Positions 39,075 through 50,315 of a stretch of 64,000 bases of DNA are shown piece after piece; the stretch's first letter is position 1; each line of letters begins with the position of its first letter. Below the pieces are notes generated by a model. It searched no databases. It saw only the letters and a program-made list of their open reading frames with translations, and was not told where the DNA came from. The stretch is from the NCBI RefSeq assembly GCF_001761485.1, contig NC_090772.1, positions 2,850,501 to 2,914,500 of the forward strand, written 5' to 3'. Source of the DNA: Yarrowia lipolytica. Its lineage: Eukaryota > Ascomycota > Dipodascomycetes > Dipodascales. Made by a program: the position numbers and the translations under genes.

Positions 39075-41769
39075 GTTTGTGTGGACCTTTGCGTAGGTGC
39101 TGAGCTGTGGTGGTGTGTTGATAATTGGCCTGTAATAATTAGGCTGGTTGTATTAGCTGATGAGCTATGCTCGGTTATCATTATGAAGTCGTGCATGTGA
39201 ACCAAAGTTTGATTGGATTACGTCAGGTGCGGGGTGTGAATGGAGAGGTGGAATAGAACGATGCAGAGAGGCTGAGATACTGGGAACTGAAGCATTGAAT
39301 TTTCATGACTGCGTGTCACCCGATTACTGGTTCCACCTTCATCGCACGACTAGTACCAAGCCGTATATGGGCCACTCTTGCAGCACCCAAAATGGCAGGT
39401 TTGATGCTCGCCAAGCTAAATAGCCCAACTGTTGTCCGAAGGATGTGACTCGTATTCCGAGAGGAAGAACACGAAGGAAGGTCGCCTAGACGCCATATAT
39501 GGACGATTGGCTGTTAATTCGTCAAATTTCCAACTTCATACCTCTCTCCATACCTTTCCTACACGCAATAAAAGCCCCACTCAACATTGCTCCTGGTTGA
39601 AGCTAAATTGGCTGGGAAGACAAGGGTGTATGATGCCAGGCGCAGGCAGTTGAACGGATATTAGTCAGATGGAAATGATATGACCTGATCGAAAAGAAAA
39701 AAAGATATTCTCGGTTTTGCTTCAGTCACGTGATACTCCACTCTCAGGGGGTGTTTCATTCTGGTCACGTGATCCGCATTTTCGGTAGGTGGCTGTTTCT
39801 CGGTTGAAGCAGAGTGGGGATCTGAAACTTCTCCTTTTATGTTTTATGACATATACGAACCAGTTGTACATGACATAATCACGTGCTGATGCAGCAATGG
39901 GATAATGATTATTTCACATATTTCGGTATGCAAACGTGATAGGTCTTAGTAAGCCGATTTGTCTCTGATATTTCAACGTGCAAAATCTCTCATACGCTCA
40001 GGATCTTCTTGTAGAGGGGAAAGAGTACATACAGTACGGTATGAGTGTTCGTGCGGGAAGGGTCGATCCACGACGGTTATTGTAGTACTTTTTTAAACGG
40101 TGATTATCCTGGCGAGTGACCAATAACCAAATGGAGGGAGCCCATGTCGTCCATTGGTATCTTCTGCTATATATCGGTCTGGTACGGATCTCAGTATCCC
40201 AGCGGTCAGAAAACTTCACTGTTCGGTAACGCAATCAGACACTTATTGAGGAATTCCCTTACACATCCCATCCCCCATCCACCAAGTGGGAACCCCAAAT
40301 GACCAGTATTTCAAACAGGCTCTTTTTTCATCAGATTTTGTACATGATCTCCGCCTGAGAGCACCTCAACGGAACTACACGGAGGTTTCAAAGCCTGTGA
40401 GACCGCAGAAATCTGACCAAAAACAGGAAAGCCCCAGTCGACATTTCCCTTTTAGATATCGTAGCCGCTCCTCGTTCATCCCATCTTCCCGAAGATGAAA
40501 ATGTTTGAGCCGCACGGGTTCGGCTTCCGGGAATACATAAGCTCGAACCCTGTGGAAAGGGTGAGCTGAAATGGGTGTTAGCTTGGATATCAGACAGATC
40601 TTGGACATCTTACTTCTGATATTAATGTGTTGCATTGTTCTCCCCTTTGTTTATTTTCATTCACTATCTCATATTATCTCTCTGACCTATCCCCCTCATC
40701 TCGTTAATGTACCTCGACTGCAGCTGTGATGCAGGGATGGCTTATCAGTGAGAGACCGACTTTCAGAAGAACTGCCTGACTTTCTTGGTCAATACAGTGA
40801 TATGATACTTGCATCGGAGAGTGGTGAAATAGGTTCACGTAAATGCGGAAAGTGTATCAAGTCATGGCCAAACTTCAGTTCCAAGTGACAAGGTAAAACA
40901 GGTTTAGTATCATCAACTATCCTAACGATTGGCCAATGAACTCGTTGAAACGGGTTTTCTCAAGAATATTGTAGAAGCGTGATCTCATTAACCTTGCTAC
41001 TAGTACTCGTGCTTACCCCCAAGACTCTGGCCTTTTCCGAGTCCAAGGATTCCGGCTTTCTAAATAGAACGCTCTGTTATTAGCCGGAATCCAACACATG
41101 TCCAGGGTTGCTCAGATGCAGGGGTACGGGCAGGAAGCGTCGGAAGAGAAATGCGGCAACGAAATCTCAACCGGAAATGTTGTCAAGGGTTTGGCCCCTT
41201 TTTTACATTTTCAGAGCCAATTCGTATCCGTCTAGTTCCGTCGAGGTTCATTCAAGGCGTGATTTACAGCCTCTTTCTTCTGAAAGAAAAACACTAGTCA
41301 AACGGGGTTCCCATGTTCTGATTCTTGAAAAGATGGCCTAACCTGAGAGAATGGCATAGGGACAGTGTTAGTCGGTGTCCCGTCTGTAAGAAGTCTCTGT
41401 TGTGCTTACGCACATCTATATACAGTATGTACAATACAATATTAACATCCACACGAAGTAGCCGTTCCTTAAACATCCATGTCAACATAATTCTGACTGG
41501 TTTTCACCACCTACGCTAGCCTCTTATGCTCAGAACCGACCCATTCTCAGCTTTCTTCTTGGTTCTGGGGAAATACATCTCAGTTACTTTTTCAAGACCT
41601 ATAAACAATGCTAAATCCACATCGGACTCGGATTCTAATTTTCAGAAAAGCATAGAGCAATTGTGCTCGCGGTTTCCGCGATTCTTCTTTTAGAACGGAT
41701 ATAAAGTGAATTTTTCACCTTCACGTGACATATTAGTTCCAGTATATACATCCAACACCCAAAGTTGAC
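39075..41769. other. Gene-poor region, left part
   Basis: About 2.7 kb with no supported gene. Visible are three CACGTG cores (39727, 39766, 39880; the first two in TCACGTGA), a fourth TCACGTGA at 41721 just upstream of the 5S gene, and a few TACAGTA-type motifs. Short frames have no domain or signal. Confidence 0.6.
41721..41728. promoter_or_regulatory. TCACGTGA 42 bp upstream of 5S rRNA
   Basis: Perfect octamer just before a TATATACA-containing stretch (about 41743) and the 5S gene. A role in 5S transcription is possible but unproven. Confidence 0.35.
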
Positions 41770-41888
41770 AGTTGCGGCCATATCCTGGTGAAAATACGGC
41801 TTCCCGTCCGATCAGCCATAGTCAAGCACCAGAGAGCCTAGTTAGTATTGTAGTGGGAGACCATACGAGAATCCTAGGTGCTGCAATT
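41770..41888 (+). rRNA. 5S rRNA, solitary dispersed copy
   Basis: About 119 nt from GTTGCGGCCATATCC to AGGTGCTGCAATT, followed by a T-rich terminator (TCTTTTTCT). It matches yeast 5S rRNA in core elements (TTCCCGTCCGATCA, GTAGTGGGAGACCATACG). There is no tRNA upstream, unlike the copy at 35443-35561, so it must use its own internal promoter plus 5' elements. The two copies differ at four positions. It lies outside any rDNA unit, as expected where 5S genes are dispersed. Ends uncertain by 1-2 nt. Confidence 0.93.
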
Positions 41889-44800
41889 CTTTTTCTCGTC
41901 ACACCAAGCGGTTGATATCCCTTTTTGCCACCTCGGACCGCCTACAGTATGTTCATGTATTTTCTCCACATTTAAGGTTCTCAATCTTTCGTCTCTCTGA
42001 GGCCGCAAACACATTTACATAACCGTCCTCTCTATCGTTTGATTGTTTATCCTAGCATCATTTTCTCAGTAAATTTGCTGGCTTTGGGGCTAGTCTTTTT
42101 CTCGGGGTAACATGCAATGCAACATTCTGTCGTTGCACGTTTTCTTTCAAATATTTTGATTTAAGGTTGTCGTATTTTTAAGCTCGACCAAAACGCAAAA
42201 TCGACTGGAAATTTTAGAGAAGGACATATTCATTGTTCCCCCGAGAAATTTTGATGTTGCATAATACAATATTCAGATTCACTGGCCATTTATATGTGAT
42301 TCTACGTATTTTTGGTCCAGTTTACAATCTTTCCATCAATCTGGACAAACATCCATCCTCCATTCCCTTCCACACATTCTTTGTCATGCAGGTTCTGGGC
42401 TGGCTCTAATTTTTCATGCATATATATTGCATATGTCATGCATCGTATATGCATATTTTCAACACCAGCCATTTCTTTTGGACTATATTGGGCGTGGTCA
42501 AGAATATAAACCCCCTCCAGTCCCTCACTTTTCCATCAGAATCAGTCCAGTTCATTCTGTGTCATTCTGAAAACGGAAGTTGCCCTTTATAGCCTGCTGA
42601 GACGCGGAGCTGTGTCTACAAGACAGCTAATAGAGATCTGTCCACAACGAGGACATTTTCATTGTTTGTCGTCCGTTTGAGTTGTGACTGGGCAATGTGG
42701 TGAGATTACAGAATCCCAAATGTCGGTTAAGAAGGCAATGACGCTTAATCGCATGAGCCTAGTGCGTGCGACAGCTTCTGGTTGGGCGTTTAAGCTGAGA
42801 AGTCAGCGAGTTCGACACAGAGGCCAGTACATACATCTGCCTAAGCCAAGTGTCTTCAAGTCCGTGACCTTCGTGTCCGGTTGACCGCCATGGGCTGAAA
42901 ACGAGTGATTGTGCCGGCTGAAAAGTGTCAGAGCAATTCGTGCCTTGTGAGAGTTCCTGAGGACCGCATGAGCTGCCGCCGGAGCATTGAGCCAGAGCCA
43001 TTAAGCCCGCGCCACCGACAGTGAGATACTCAAGGGTGAAATTCCATTTGAGAGACTCCCATCATTCTCACAGGTGAAACTCGTGTTCGAGATACTCCAT
43101 ACTCACAGGGTGAAATTCCTTTGTGAAGGTCTCATATGGTGCAATTCCTGCGTGAGAGAGCCGCCTAGAACGAATAGCCAAGCTGAAAATCCAGAGCTGC
43201 CAGCGCTGAGGAGCAAGCTGGAACGCTGAGCTGAAACACATTGCTAGAGCAAATATCTGCTTTGACAGACGCCATATATGGTCAAAAGCGCAAGAGATGT
43301 CTGGGTCAGATCCATAAGTCCCACGATAAGTCCGAAGTCCAGAGCTGAAAGCCAGAGTCGTAGCGAATGCCAGAGCCGCCGAAGTGCAAGCCACTAAGAA
43401 GCAATGAGAGCATTTACCAGATCCACAGAGCCAGGGTAAATCCGGTATAGCGGAGACAAGAACACCCAGCCGGTGAGTCAAGGCAGTAAGAGCCATATGC
43501 AGTTTTGAGCTAACACCAACCCACTAGTCCTGAACGGCAGCAAGAGCAGAGTCCAAAGAGCAATAAGAGCGCTATTCTCCTGAGAAAAAGCCTATGAGAC
43601 AACAGATAAGTGCCACATGCCGGAACAGACGAGAGCTAAGGAGCCAGGGCCAAAGAGCCGAGGCCAGCCAGGAGTCACACAAAGGAATAGGCAGTGAACC
43701 TCTCTCAGCCAGAGGATGTAGCCGACCGAACCTGATCTATTTATTTAGTTTTTCAGAGGAATAAGTGAAAATCCGAACCTCTTGGGTTCGTCATGGACCT
43801 CAGAGTCCCACCCGCATATTTGACTCGTAGTGTTGTATTTCAGTTGTAGATGCTGTAGATGATGCTGTAGTACAGCAGTGGTGATAGAGAAGGAAGAGTT
43901 AGCCGTCATTACACTCAGGATACTGACTATTACTTGTTGGTTTAAGTGAGTTTTAGTGAGTCTAGTGAGTTGCGTGGTTCCCCATTTCCCAATGATTTCG
44001 CCTGTCAGTTCCAGTGACTAATTAGAATGTGAAGTTGTCTTCAAAATGAAGTGAGGGAGACCCCAAATCGGCTTCTCAACGATTTATGGGACTTGGTCAA
44101 TGTGTTGGTGGTATACCATAGATGTTGCCATGCGTTGCCATACGTTGACGGGTTCTAAGTGATTGGAGAATATTGTCAATTGTTGGTCTTCATGATCGGT
44201 CGAACTGCTCCAAAGGGAAGCTCATCAAGTCTGGTGCAGTTACACTCTCCCCTCCTTAAGAGACGTCCACGTCCTTCATGGATCATACGAGTCACGGGTC
44301 ATAATTCAACCCATAATCCACATAACCAATCCCAGTGATACGAACTCCAACCATTCGAGTTCAACCGCTCACGGCAATATCTCAAACATCATGGAAGTCG
44401 AATCCAACATTTCATTGGTCTTACTTAGCGCTCGTCGCTTGGCCACTCATAGAATCCACATATCTTTCACTTGATTCTCATCTTTCCCAAGATCTCAATC
44501 AACGCCACAAACAGCATCATCAATACTGTGACACGTAATACTCGTTCACATTGTTCGTGTACTCTTCAGCATCATCTCTAGTCCCCAAAATCTCCAAAAA
44601 TTTCAATCTGCTTTCCACCATCTGTTTGCTTCAAGCTTTCTGCAATCTCCGCTTTCCACTGTTTGCTTCAGGTTTTCAGCAATATCTGATCAGCCAATCG
44701 TTCACACTCTGCATCTTACTCTTTGCGTCCGCTTCAGTGATCACTCCGTAACTGTCTCCGTCGAATGCACTTTCGCTTTGTCGCTATCTCTATCCAAGGC

Positions 44801-45824
44801 TGCTAGTCTCAATACTGCGCTCCTGGCTCTGCTAATCTCAAGCTTCAATAATAAGCTGTTATCGGGCTCCCTGTGGGATCACCCCTCTGTCGTAAGTATT
44901 CTGGCGCGAGATTGTCTCCTCAGCGCCCTCGTCAAATACCACTTGTCTCGGCGTTACTCAGTACTTGCTTCTTCGAATCACGTCCAGTACATCCAGGCTT
45001 TCACAGATCTCCTCCTCAGTGGATCGTGATCTCACTCACCAACTTTCGTCGCCTCATTGCTCAAGCCGAACTCTTCATGCTCAGTTCCACAGATTCATCG
45101 TCCTGGCTCCATTATCTCCTCCGAGGGTTCCCAGTTATCATTAGCATTCCAACTGATCACCAGTGTACTCGCTTCCATTCTCTTCGCAAGTCCACAGCGT
45201 CGACCCATCCGTGTACCTCCTAACGTCGGTCCACTTCAGTGTCTCCTAGCAAGCCTCTCTCCACTCTTCTCGTGAAGGCTCGCAGATGCTTCTTTCCGAG
45301 CTCACTCGTTTCCTCGTTCGCTCATCCATAATCATCACGGTCGTTGGCAAGCCTCTTCGTGGCTTCCAATGGAGGCAGTTCTAAAGAAGTATGGCTAACT
45401 TATCTGACCCCTGAATTGGGTCCGATTTGAACCGCGATTTTGCTTCTCGCATTGTTAGATGCGAATACCAGAATGAATGTGAAACATGATTGTAGAGCTC
45501 TTCAAGTGCCATCATCGTGTCTGTTGATATGCCCTCACTGTTTGGGCTGCCCAATATGAATCCACTCATGCACTGTCGGTGATGGACTCAGACATAGTTT
45601 GAAGAGTGAGAAGTGCGTCCATTCAAATCACTGAACAAGTAATTGTACAGTAGATTCGTAAAACGCAATCTCCACCTCCAAATACCGCCCACCGATACTT
45701 GTAGTTACCATGCTGTTCTTGTACAAGAATCAACACGTACCTGAAGGCCAAACTTTAAGCAGGGGTGTTAATTACGAGTACGCGTTTCGCGGCGACAGTG
45801 GCAAAATCAACACTCACCAAACAT
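41889..45824. other. Gene-poor region, right part
   Basis: About 3.9 kb without a gene I can support. The plus strand is purine-rich (AGAGCC/CCAGAG-like words) from about 42950 to 43720 and pyrimidine-rich from about 44220 to 45330, so strand composition flips near 44000. A degenerate tandem repeat lies at 43035-43160. Two related ~40-bp segments (CTGTTTGCTTCAAGCTTTCTGCAAT and similar) lie near 44620-44690. No transposase, reverse transcriptase or paired terminal repeats were seen. Confidence 0.5.
43035..43160 (+). repeat. Degenerate tandem repeat, GGTGAAATTCC units
   Basis: Four units starting at 43035, 43073, 43109 and 43138, each opening GGTGAAATTCC (or GGTGAAACTC, GGTGCAATTCC). Each continues with a GAGAGACTCxxAT-like part; spacing is 29-38 bp. 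Confidence 0.65.
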
Positions 45825-48641
45825 ATGCTGCTGGATGACCTGAGCGACAGCGAATTCGATGCGCTGCCCAAGAACAAGGCTCCAGCACTCCTGGACGACT
45901 CGGATCTCGACGATCTCGACGATCTCGACGATTTCGACTTCTCCACAGTGGTAAAAGAGTGAGTGTTCGAAACGCTTTTCAGAACGATTCAATACTAACC
46001 CAGACCAGCGAAACCAGTGACAAAGGAACAAACAGCTGTTCACAAGCCATCAACTGCTCAACAACAACCAACACCGGCTCGACAACAGCCGCTGGGACAG
46101 CAACCGCCGCGACAGCAACCTTCTGGACCACAACGAACTCAGCTACCCAGGTACAATGCTGATCCGGCAGAATCTACAAATACACCAGACATTGATCTGA
46201 ACCTGACATACCCTCGACCAATGGACACAGCCTGTCACCATGAGACGACGGGTCTCACCGGATCTTTTCTGTACCCCTCAAATCTGCCGTTCCGAACTTA
46301 CCAGCATACCATCATTCAATCTTGTCTGATTGAGAATACTCTCTGCTCTCTTCCCACCGGTCTAGGTAAGACCTTCATTGCGTCTGTGGTCATGCTCAAC
46401 TTTTACCGATGGTTTAAAGATGCAAAGATCATTTTCATGGCGCCAACAAAGCCCCTCGTTTCACAGCAAATCGATGCCTGTCTTCGAATCACTGGTATCC
46501 CGAGGCACGACTGCAGTGTGCTGATGGGAGGAGTTAAACAGGCTGATAGAGCACATGAGTGGGCTAACAAACGTGTGTTTTTCGCCACTCCTCAGGTTGT
46601 GGAGCTCGATCTCGATGGTGAGATCTTGGACCCAAAGACGGTTTCCTTGTTGGTTGTCGACGAGGCACATCACACCAGTGGCAAATACTCGTACGGAATA
46701 GTGGTCAAGAAGCTGCTGGATGCACACCAAAGCTTCCGTGTTCTTGGCCTCACAGCCACTCCAGCTTCCAAGGTTGAAGGGGTGCAGTCTGTCGTGCAAC
46801 ATCTTCTAATTAGTCACTTGGAAGTCAAGGGAGAACAGGATCCAGATGTGCAGCAGTACATGCACAATCGAGAAGAGGTCAAGATCAACGTCGATCTGGG
46901 AAGCGATATTAATGAGTTGTTGGCTCTGACTGGGCAGGTACTCAAACCTACCTTGTCTATGATGGCCTCGAAGGGGGTGCTGCATAACACAGACATTGCA
47001 AAAATCTCACTGTTTGGCGTCAAGAAGGAGATAGAACGGTACATGTTTCGAACCAAATATCTCGGACCTGCTGCCCAGTACAAGTACCGAGGTATTGGAG
47101 CTGTAGTAGCCTCCATAGCCCATGCTACCCAGCTGTTGCAACACCAGGGAATCACGCAGTTCTACGACACCCTGAAGCGACGACACGACGAGGAAATGGC
47201 TCGAAAACAGCCTACAAAGTCATACGAACAGGTAGGGGATATTGGCTCAATTTTAGATGCCACCAAGACGATCATGAAAAAAGAAGGATACCTGGCTCAT
47301 CCTAAGTTGAACTATCTCGGATCGGAGTTGAACGAGTTTTTCAGCAAGGCTCCCGAGGGAGCTAACACAGGTACATGCATCATTTTCGCGCGCTTCAGAA
47401 GTACTGTGAATGTGATCATGGAGTATCTGACCAAATTCCCACAGGTCAAGCCACATGAGTTCATTGGCCAGGCTCCTTCACGTGAAGAGGGAGGTGGACG
47501 GGGAATGACCCAAAAGAAACAACAAGAGGTTATTTCCAAGTTCCGAAAGGGCGTCTACAATACTCTGGTGGCTACTTCCATCGCTGAAGAAGGTCTCGAT
47601 ATCGGACAGGTTGATCTCATCATCTGCTACGACTCCAACGCTTCACCTATTACGTCTCTGCAGCGGATGGGACGAACAGGACGTTCCCGAGACGGTCGGG
47701 TAGTGCTTCTGATGACCGATAAGGAGATGGAGAACAATATCAAGTCGCGTGATAACTACAGCTACATTCAGCGTTTGATGGAAAAGGGGTCTCGTGTAAA
47801 GCTTTACCCTCCGAATCGTGTAATTCCCGGTGCCGCTACCGATCCTCCTCCTCCCCATTTCATGAAGCAAGTTATCTTACCAGGTGAGAACCAGGAGATT
47901 CTAGACAAAACCGACAAGGATCATCTGGAGCTCGCGGATGTGGTCGCCAAAGGTGACAAGGAGCTGCGTCTGAGGAAAGACAAGAACGGCCACTTCATTG
48001 TGCCTCAGAAGAGGAAGAAGAAGGTGTTGAAGATGCCAGAGAATGCGACTTTGGGGTTCATGACCGCTAAGGAGATGGCCATGAGAAGCAGCCAGTCCAG
48101 TAATGGTCAGAGCAGCCAAGACATACCTAACAGCCCTACCCCACCTACGAAGCGTACCAAAGTCGATGTTGATGAACTCGAAGCAGATCTCGATGAGGCC
48201 TTGGGCAACCGGTCTCATGATAGCCTGGCAGAAGACATTGAGGAGGAGCTAGAGCAGGAAGAGGTTCCTCAACATTTGCATGACTTGGTGGAATTGGACG
48301 ATGAACGGGAGCAAGATATGAGCCTGGAAGAGTTCATCGGTGATGATGATTTCGATAAGGAGCTGGAGGATGTTCTGAACAGTAGTAAGTCTGGAGGAGG
48401 CCAGTCGATTAGTGAGGGTACACAGGGGACTACCAATGAGGTACAGACGACTACAGGTTCAGTACAGACCCAGGCGGTACCTGTGGAACAGAGACAGTCT
48501 CAACCATCTTCTGGAATACCACTGGCACCTGTCAAAATGACACCTGCACCACAACTGGCGGAATCTATCGACTCGTCGTCGTTTGACGATGAATTCTTCG
48601 ATAGATTGGACGAAGCTCTGGCCAAGCCTGGAGACAAGTAA
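45825..48641 (+). CDS. MPH1: FANCM/Mph1-type 3'-5' DNA helicase
   Basis: Two exons. Exon 1 (45825-45958) encodes MLLDDLSDSEFDALPKNK and an acidic run. A 45-nt intron (45959-46003) starts GTGAGT and ends TACTAACCCAG. Exon 2 (46004-48641) restores the frame. The product is about 923 residues. Superfamily 2 helicase motifs: PTGLGKT (about residue 162), DEAH (about 261, VVDEAHHTSG), TATPAS, SIAEEGLDIG and QRMGRTGRSRDGRV (about 599). The insert between the helicase lobes is of the Mph1/FANCM type. The C-terminal 250 residues are acidic and disordered with a DELEADLDEAL-like stretch. Mph1 remodels D-loops and stalled forks and channels repair away from crossover. Exon 1 was chosen because its acidic DSEFD/DDLDD run resembles Mph1 N-termini and the splice signals match the other introns here. 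Confidence 0.93.
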
Positions 48642-49241
48642 TGATAGAGACGAAAGCACAAGTATGTATATACACGAATATTTATTGGTCATACTTGGTA
48701 TTGTATCACACGACATTTTTGTAAGGAGGCGTTCAATTCTTCTTGCATGACAATAGACTCGAAAGACGGCGATCTTCGGGTCTTCCAACTCTAAGACGAT
48801 GAGGGTATTCCAACGCAGCCATGGGGAGGTGACTCGCCATATCTGTAGAACATGTAAAACATATATTGAGGTATTATAAGAGCACACTAGATTTCCCCCT
48901 TTGGGGGGTCGTTAGCACATTTCTATGCAAGGTTACCTTCTGCTCCTCGACTGGTCTCATCGGCCATGCATATCTGCTGCCCAGAGCTTTCTGATTACGC
49001 ACGGTTTCAGAAAAATATCGCCGCAATGTCGCTCAGATGACGCATGGATTGAGAGATAAAGCTCTGTTTTGGACAGTGTCGAATTCTGTTTTCCGGAAGC
49101 CATGCACAAGTTGTCTCAGAGACTGAAATTTTTGACTCCCATTTTTTAGATTTAGACTTGATCAAACTTCAATCAACTGTTTCGGACCCCCCAAACGTCG
49201 CCTGGAAACTCAGACCACACTCGACGACAAACCCCTCCCAT
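48642..49241. other. Spacer between MPH1 and RS-rich gene
   Basis: 600 bp holding the MPH1 3' flank and the promoter of the next gene. I see no gene or strong motif apart from a T-rich stretch just upstream of 49160. Confidence 0.5.
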
Positions 49242-50315
49242 ATGGAATGGAGCGAAGCGATAAAGGACAGCGTGGACCGCATTCTGGAGACCGGTGAACA
49301 CGAGGGAAAGCACGCCCCAAAAGACAGCTCCTTGGACCGCGCGTCCAAGACGACCCTCGAGTCGGAAATCATCGGAGGCCGTGGGGGTAAATCGCAGGCC
49401 ATCCGCATGGTGGAGAAAACGGAAACGTGCAACAATGGGACGGTGAACATCGAGCTCAAGGTCCACGACACCTTTCCCGACGTGACGGGCCAGCCCAGTG
49501 AGATCACGCAGCGATATCACCAAGAAACGACCAAGGCCACTGTGGAACCCGACGGACAGGTGGCCAAGGTGACAGTACACCACAAAGAGGATACCGGGGA
49601 GCTGACCAATTCCCTGGTCGAAAAGGAATCACTATCGCGGACCCACAACCATCACAAGCTCGAAGAAAACGTAGCTGACTACAACGAGCAGCTCCATGCC
49701 ACAGAGGTGGATCTATATCAGAAGGACCAGACCCGGGGGGAGGCCCAGAAGGTCTTTTCCACAGGCTACGAGGTTATTTCCCAGGAGAGGACTGTATGGG
49801 ATCACTCTAGATCTCGGTCGAGAAGTGGTGAAAGGATCAAGCCTAAACCCATCATCTGCGCAGAGGACCCTGATGTGGCCGAAAAGCTCGCCGTCGTCCA
49901 AGACGACGAAACGGTACAGCCGGCTGTGATGATTGAGACTACCAGCTACGTCACAAATGCCGAGATGGCTCAGGTTGCACATCTCCATGGCACTCCGAGC
50001 GAAAAGATTGTCAAGCCTGACGACACAAAGAACATCTGGAGGGTGGTTTTTGCAGATGACAAGTCGGCGTCTTTGTTCCTCTATGCCATGCAGAAAGAGC
50101 TGTTTCGCCATCCAGGGTTTCTCGGCGTTTACCGTGATCATGCAGAGGCGTTGAATACCGATGGGCTGTCTAAGCGGGGTCGCAGTCGGGAGAGACGCCG
50201 TGACGACTACATTGACGGGGTTCGGTCTCGCAGCCGGTCTCGCAGTTCCGAAGATAAAAGAACCTGTGTGAAGCGGGTGAATTGGACCAACCAGTTAGAA
50301 TCGATCCATAAATAA
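49242..50315 (+). CDS. Unknown hydrophilic protein with RS-dipeptide segments
   Basis: A 357-residue, highly polar protein that I cannot assign. The first 185 residues are rich in Glu, Lys, Thr and His. Two Arg-Ser segments follow (SRSRSRSGER near 190 and RSRSRSRSSEDK near 335), with RGRSRERRRDD before the second. Between them lies the only likely folded part (about 215-315: NIWRVVFADDKSASLFLYAMQKELFRHPGFLGVY). RS segments are typical of nuclear RNA-binding or splicing-linked proteins, and the folded part has an alternating pattern that might be a small alpha/beta domain; both are inference. An in-frame extension to 49158 has no ATG; ATG at 49242 is the first. Single exon. Confidence 0.68.
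   Translation: MEWSEAIKDSVDRILETGEHEGKHAPKDSSLDRASKTTLESEIIGGRGGKSQAIRMVEKTETCNNGTVNIELKVHDTFPDVTGQPSEITQRYHQETTKATVEPDGQVAKVTVHHKEDTGELTNSLVEKESLSRTHNHHKLEENVADYNEQLHATEVDLYQKDQTRGEAQKVFSTGYEVISQERTVWDHSRSRSRSGERIKPKPIICAEDPDVAEKLAVVQDDETVQPAVMIETTSYVTNAEMAQVAHLHGTPSEKIVKPDDTKNIWRVVFADDKSASLFLYAMQKELFRHPGFLGVYRDHAEALNTDGLSKRGRSRERRRDDYIDGVRSRSRSRSSEDKRTCVKRVNWTNQLESIHK

Noticed and set aside
40495-40720. Small spliced membrane-protein gene resembling PMP3 (hydrophobic DILLLIL stretch)
   Set aside because: The candidate donor and acceptor are weak, no CTAAC branch precedes the acceptor, and the second PMP3 helix is missing.
43068-43496. 142-codon minus-strand frame in the purine-rich part of the desert
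   Set aside because: It overlaps the degenerate tandem repeat and lacks any motif; open frame is probably a by-product of strand composition.
42650-45600. Possible retroelement or other mobile-element remnant in the gene desert
   Set aside because: No paired terminal repeats and no reverse transcriptase, integrase, capsid-like or transposase similarity could be seen; only low-level internal repeats.
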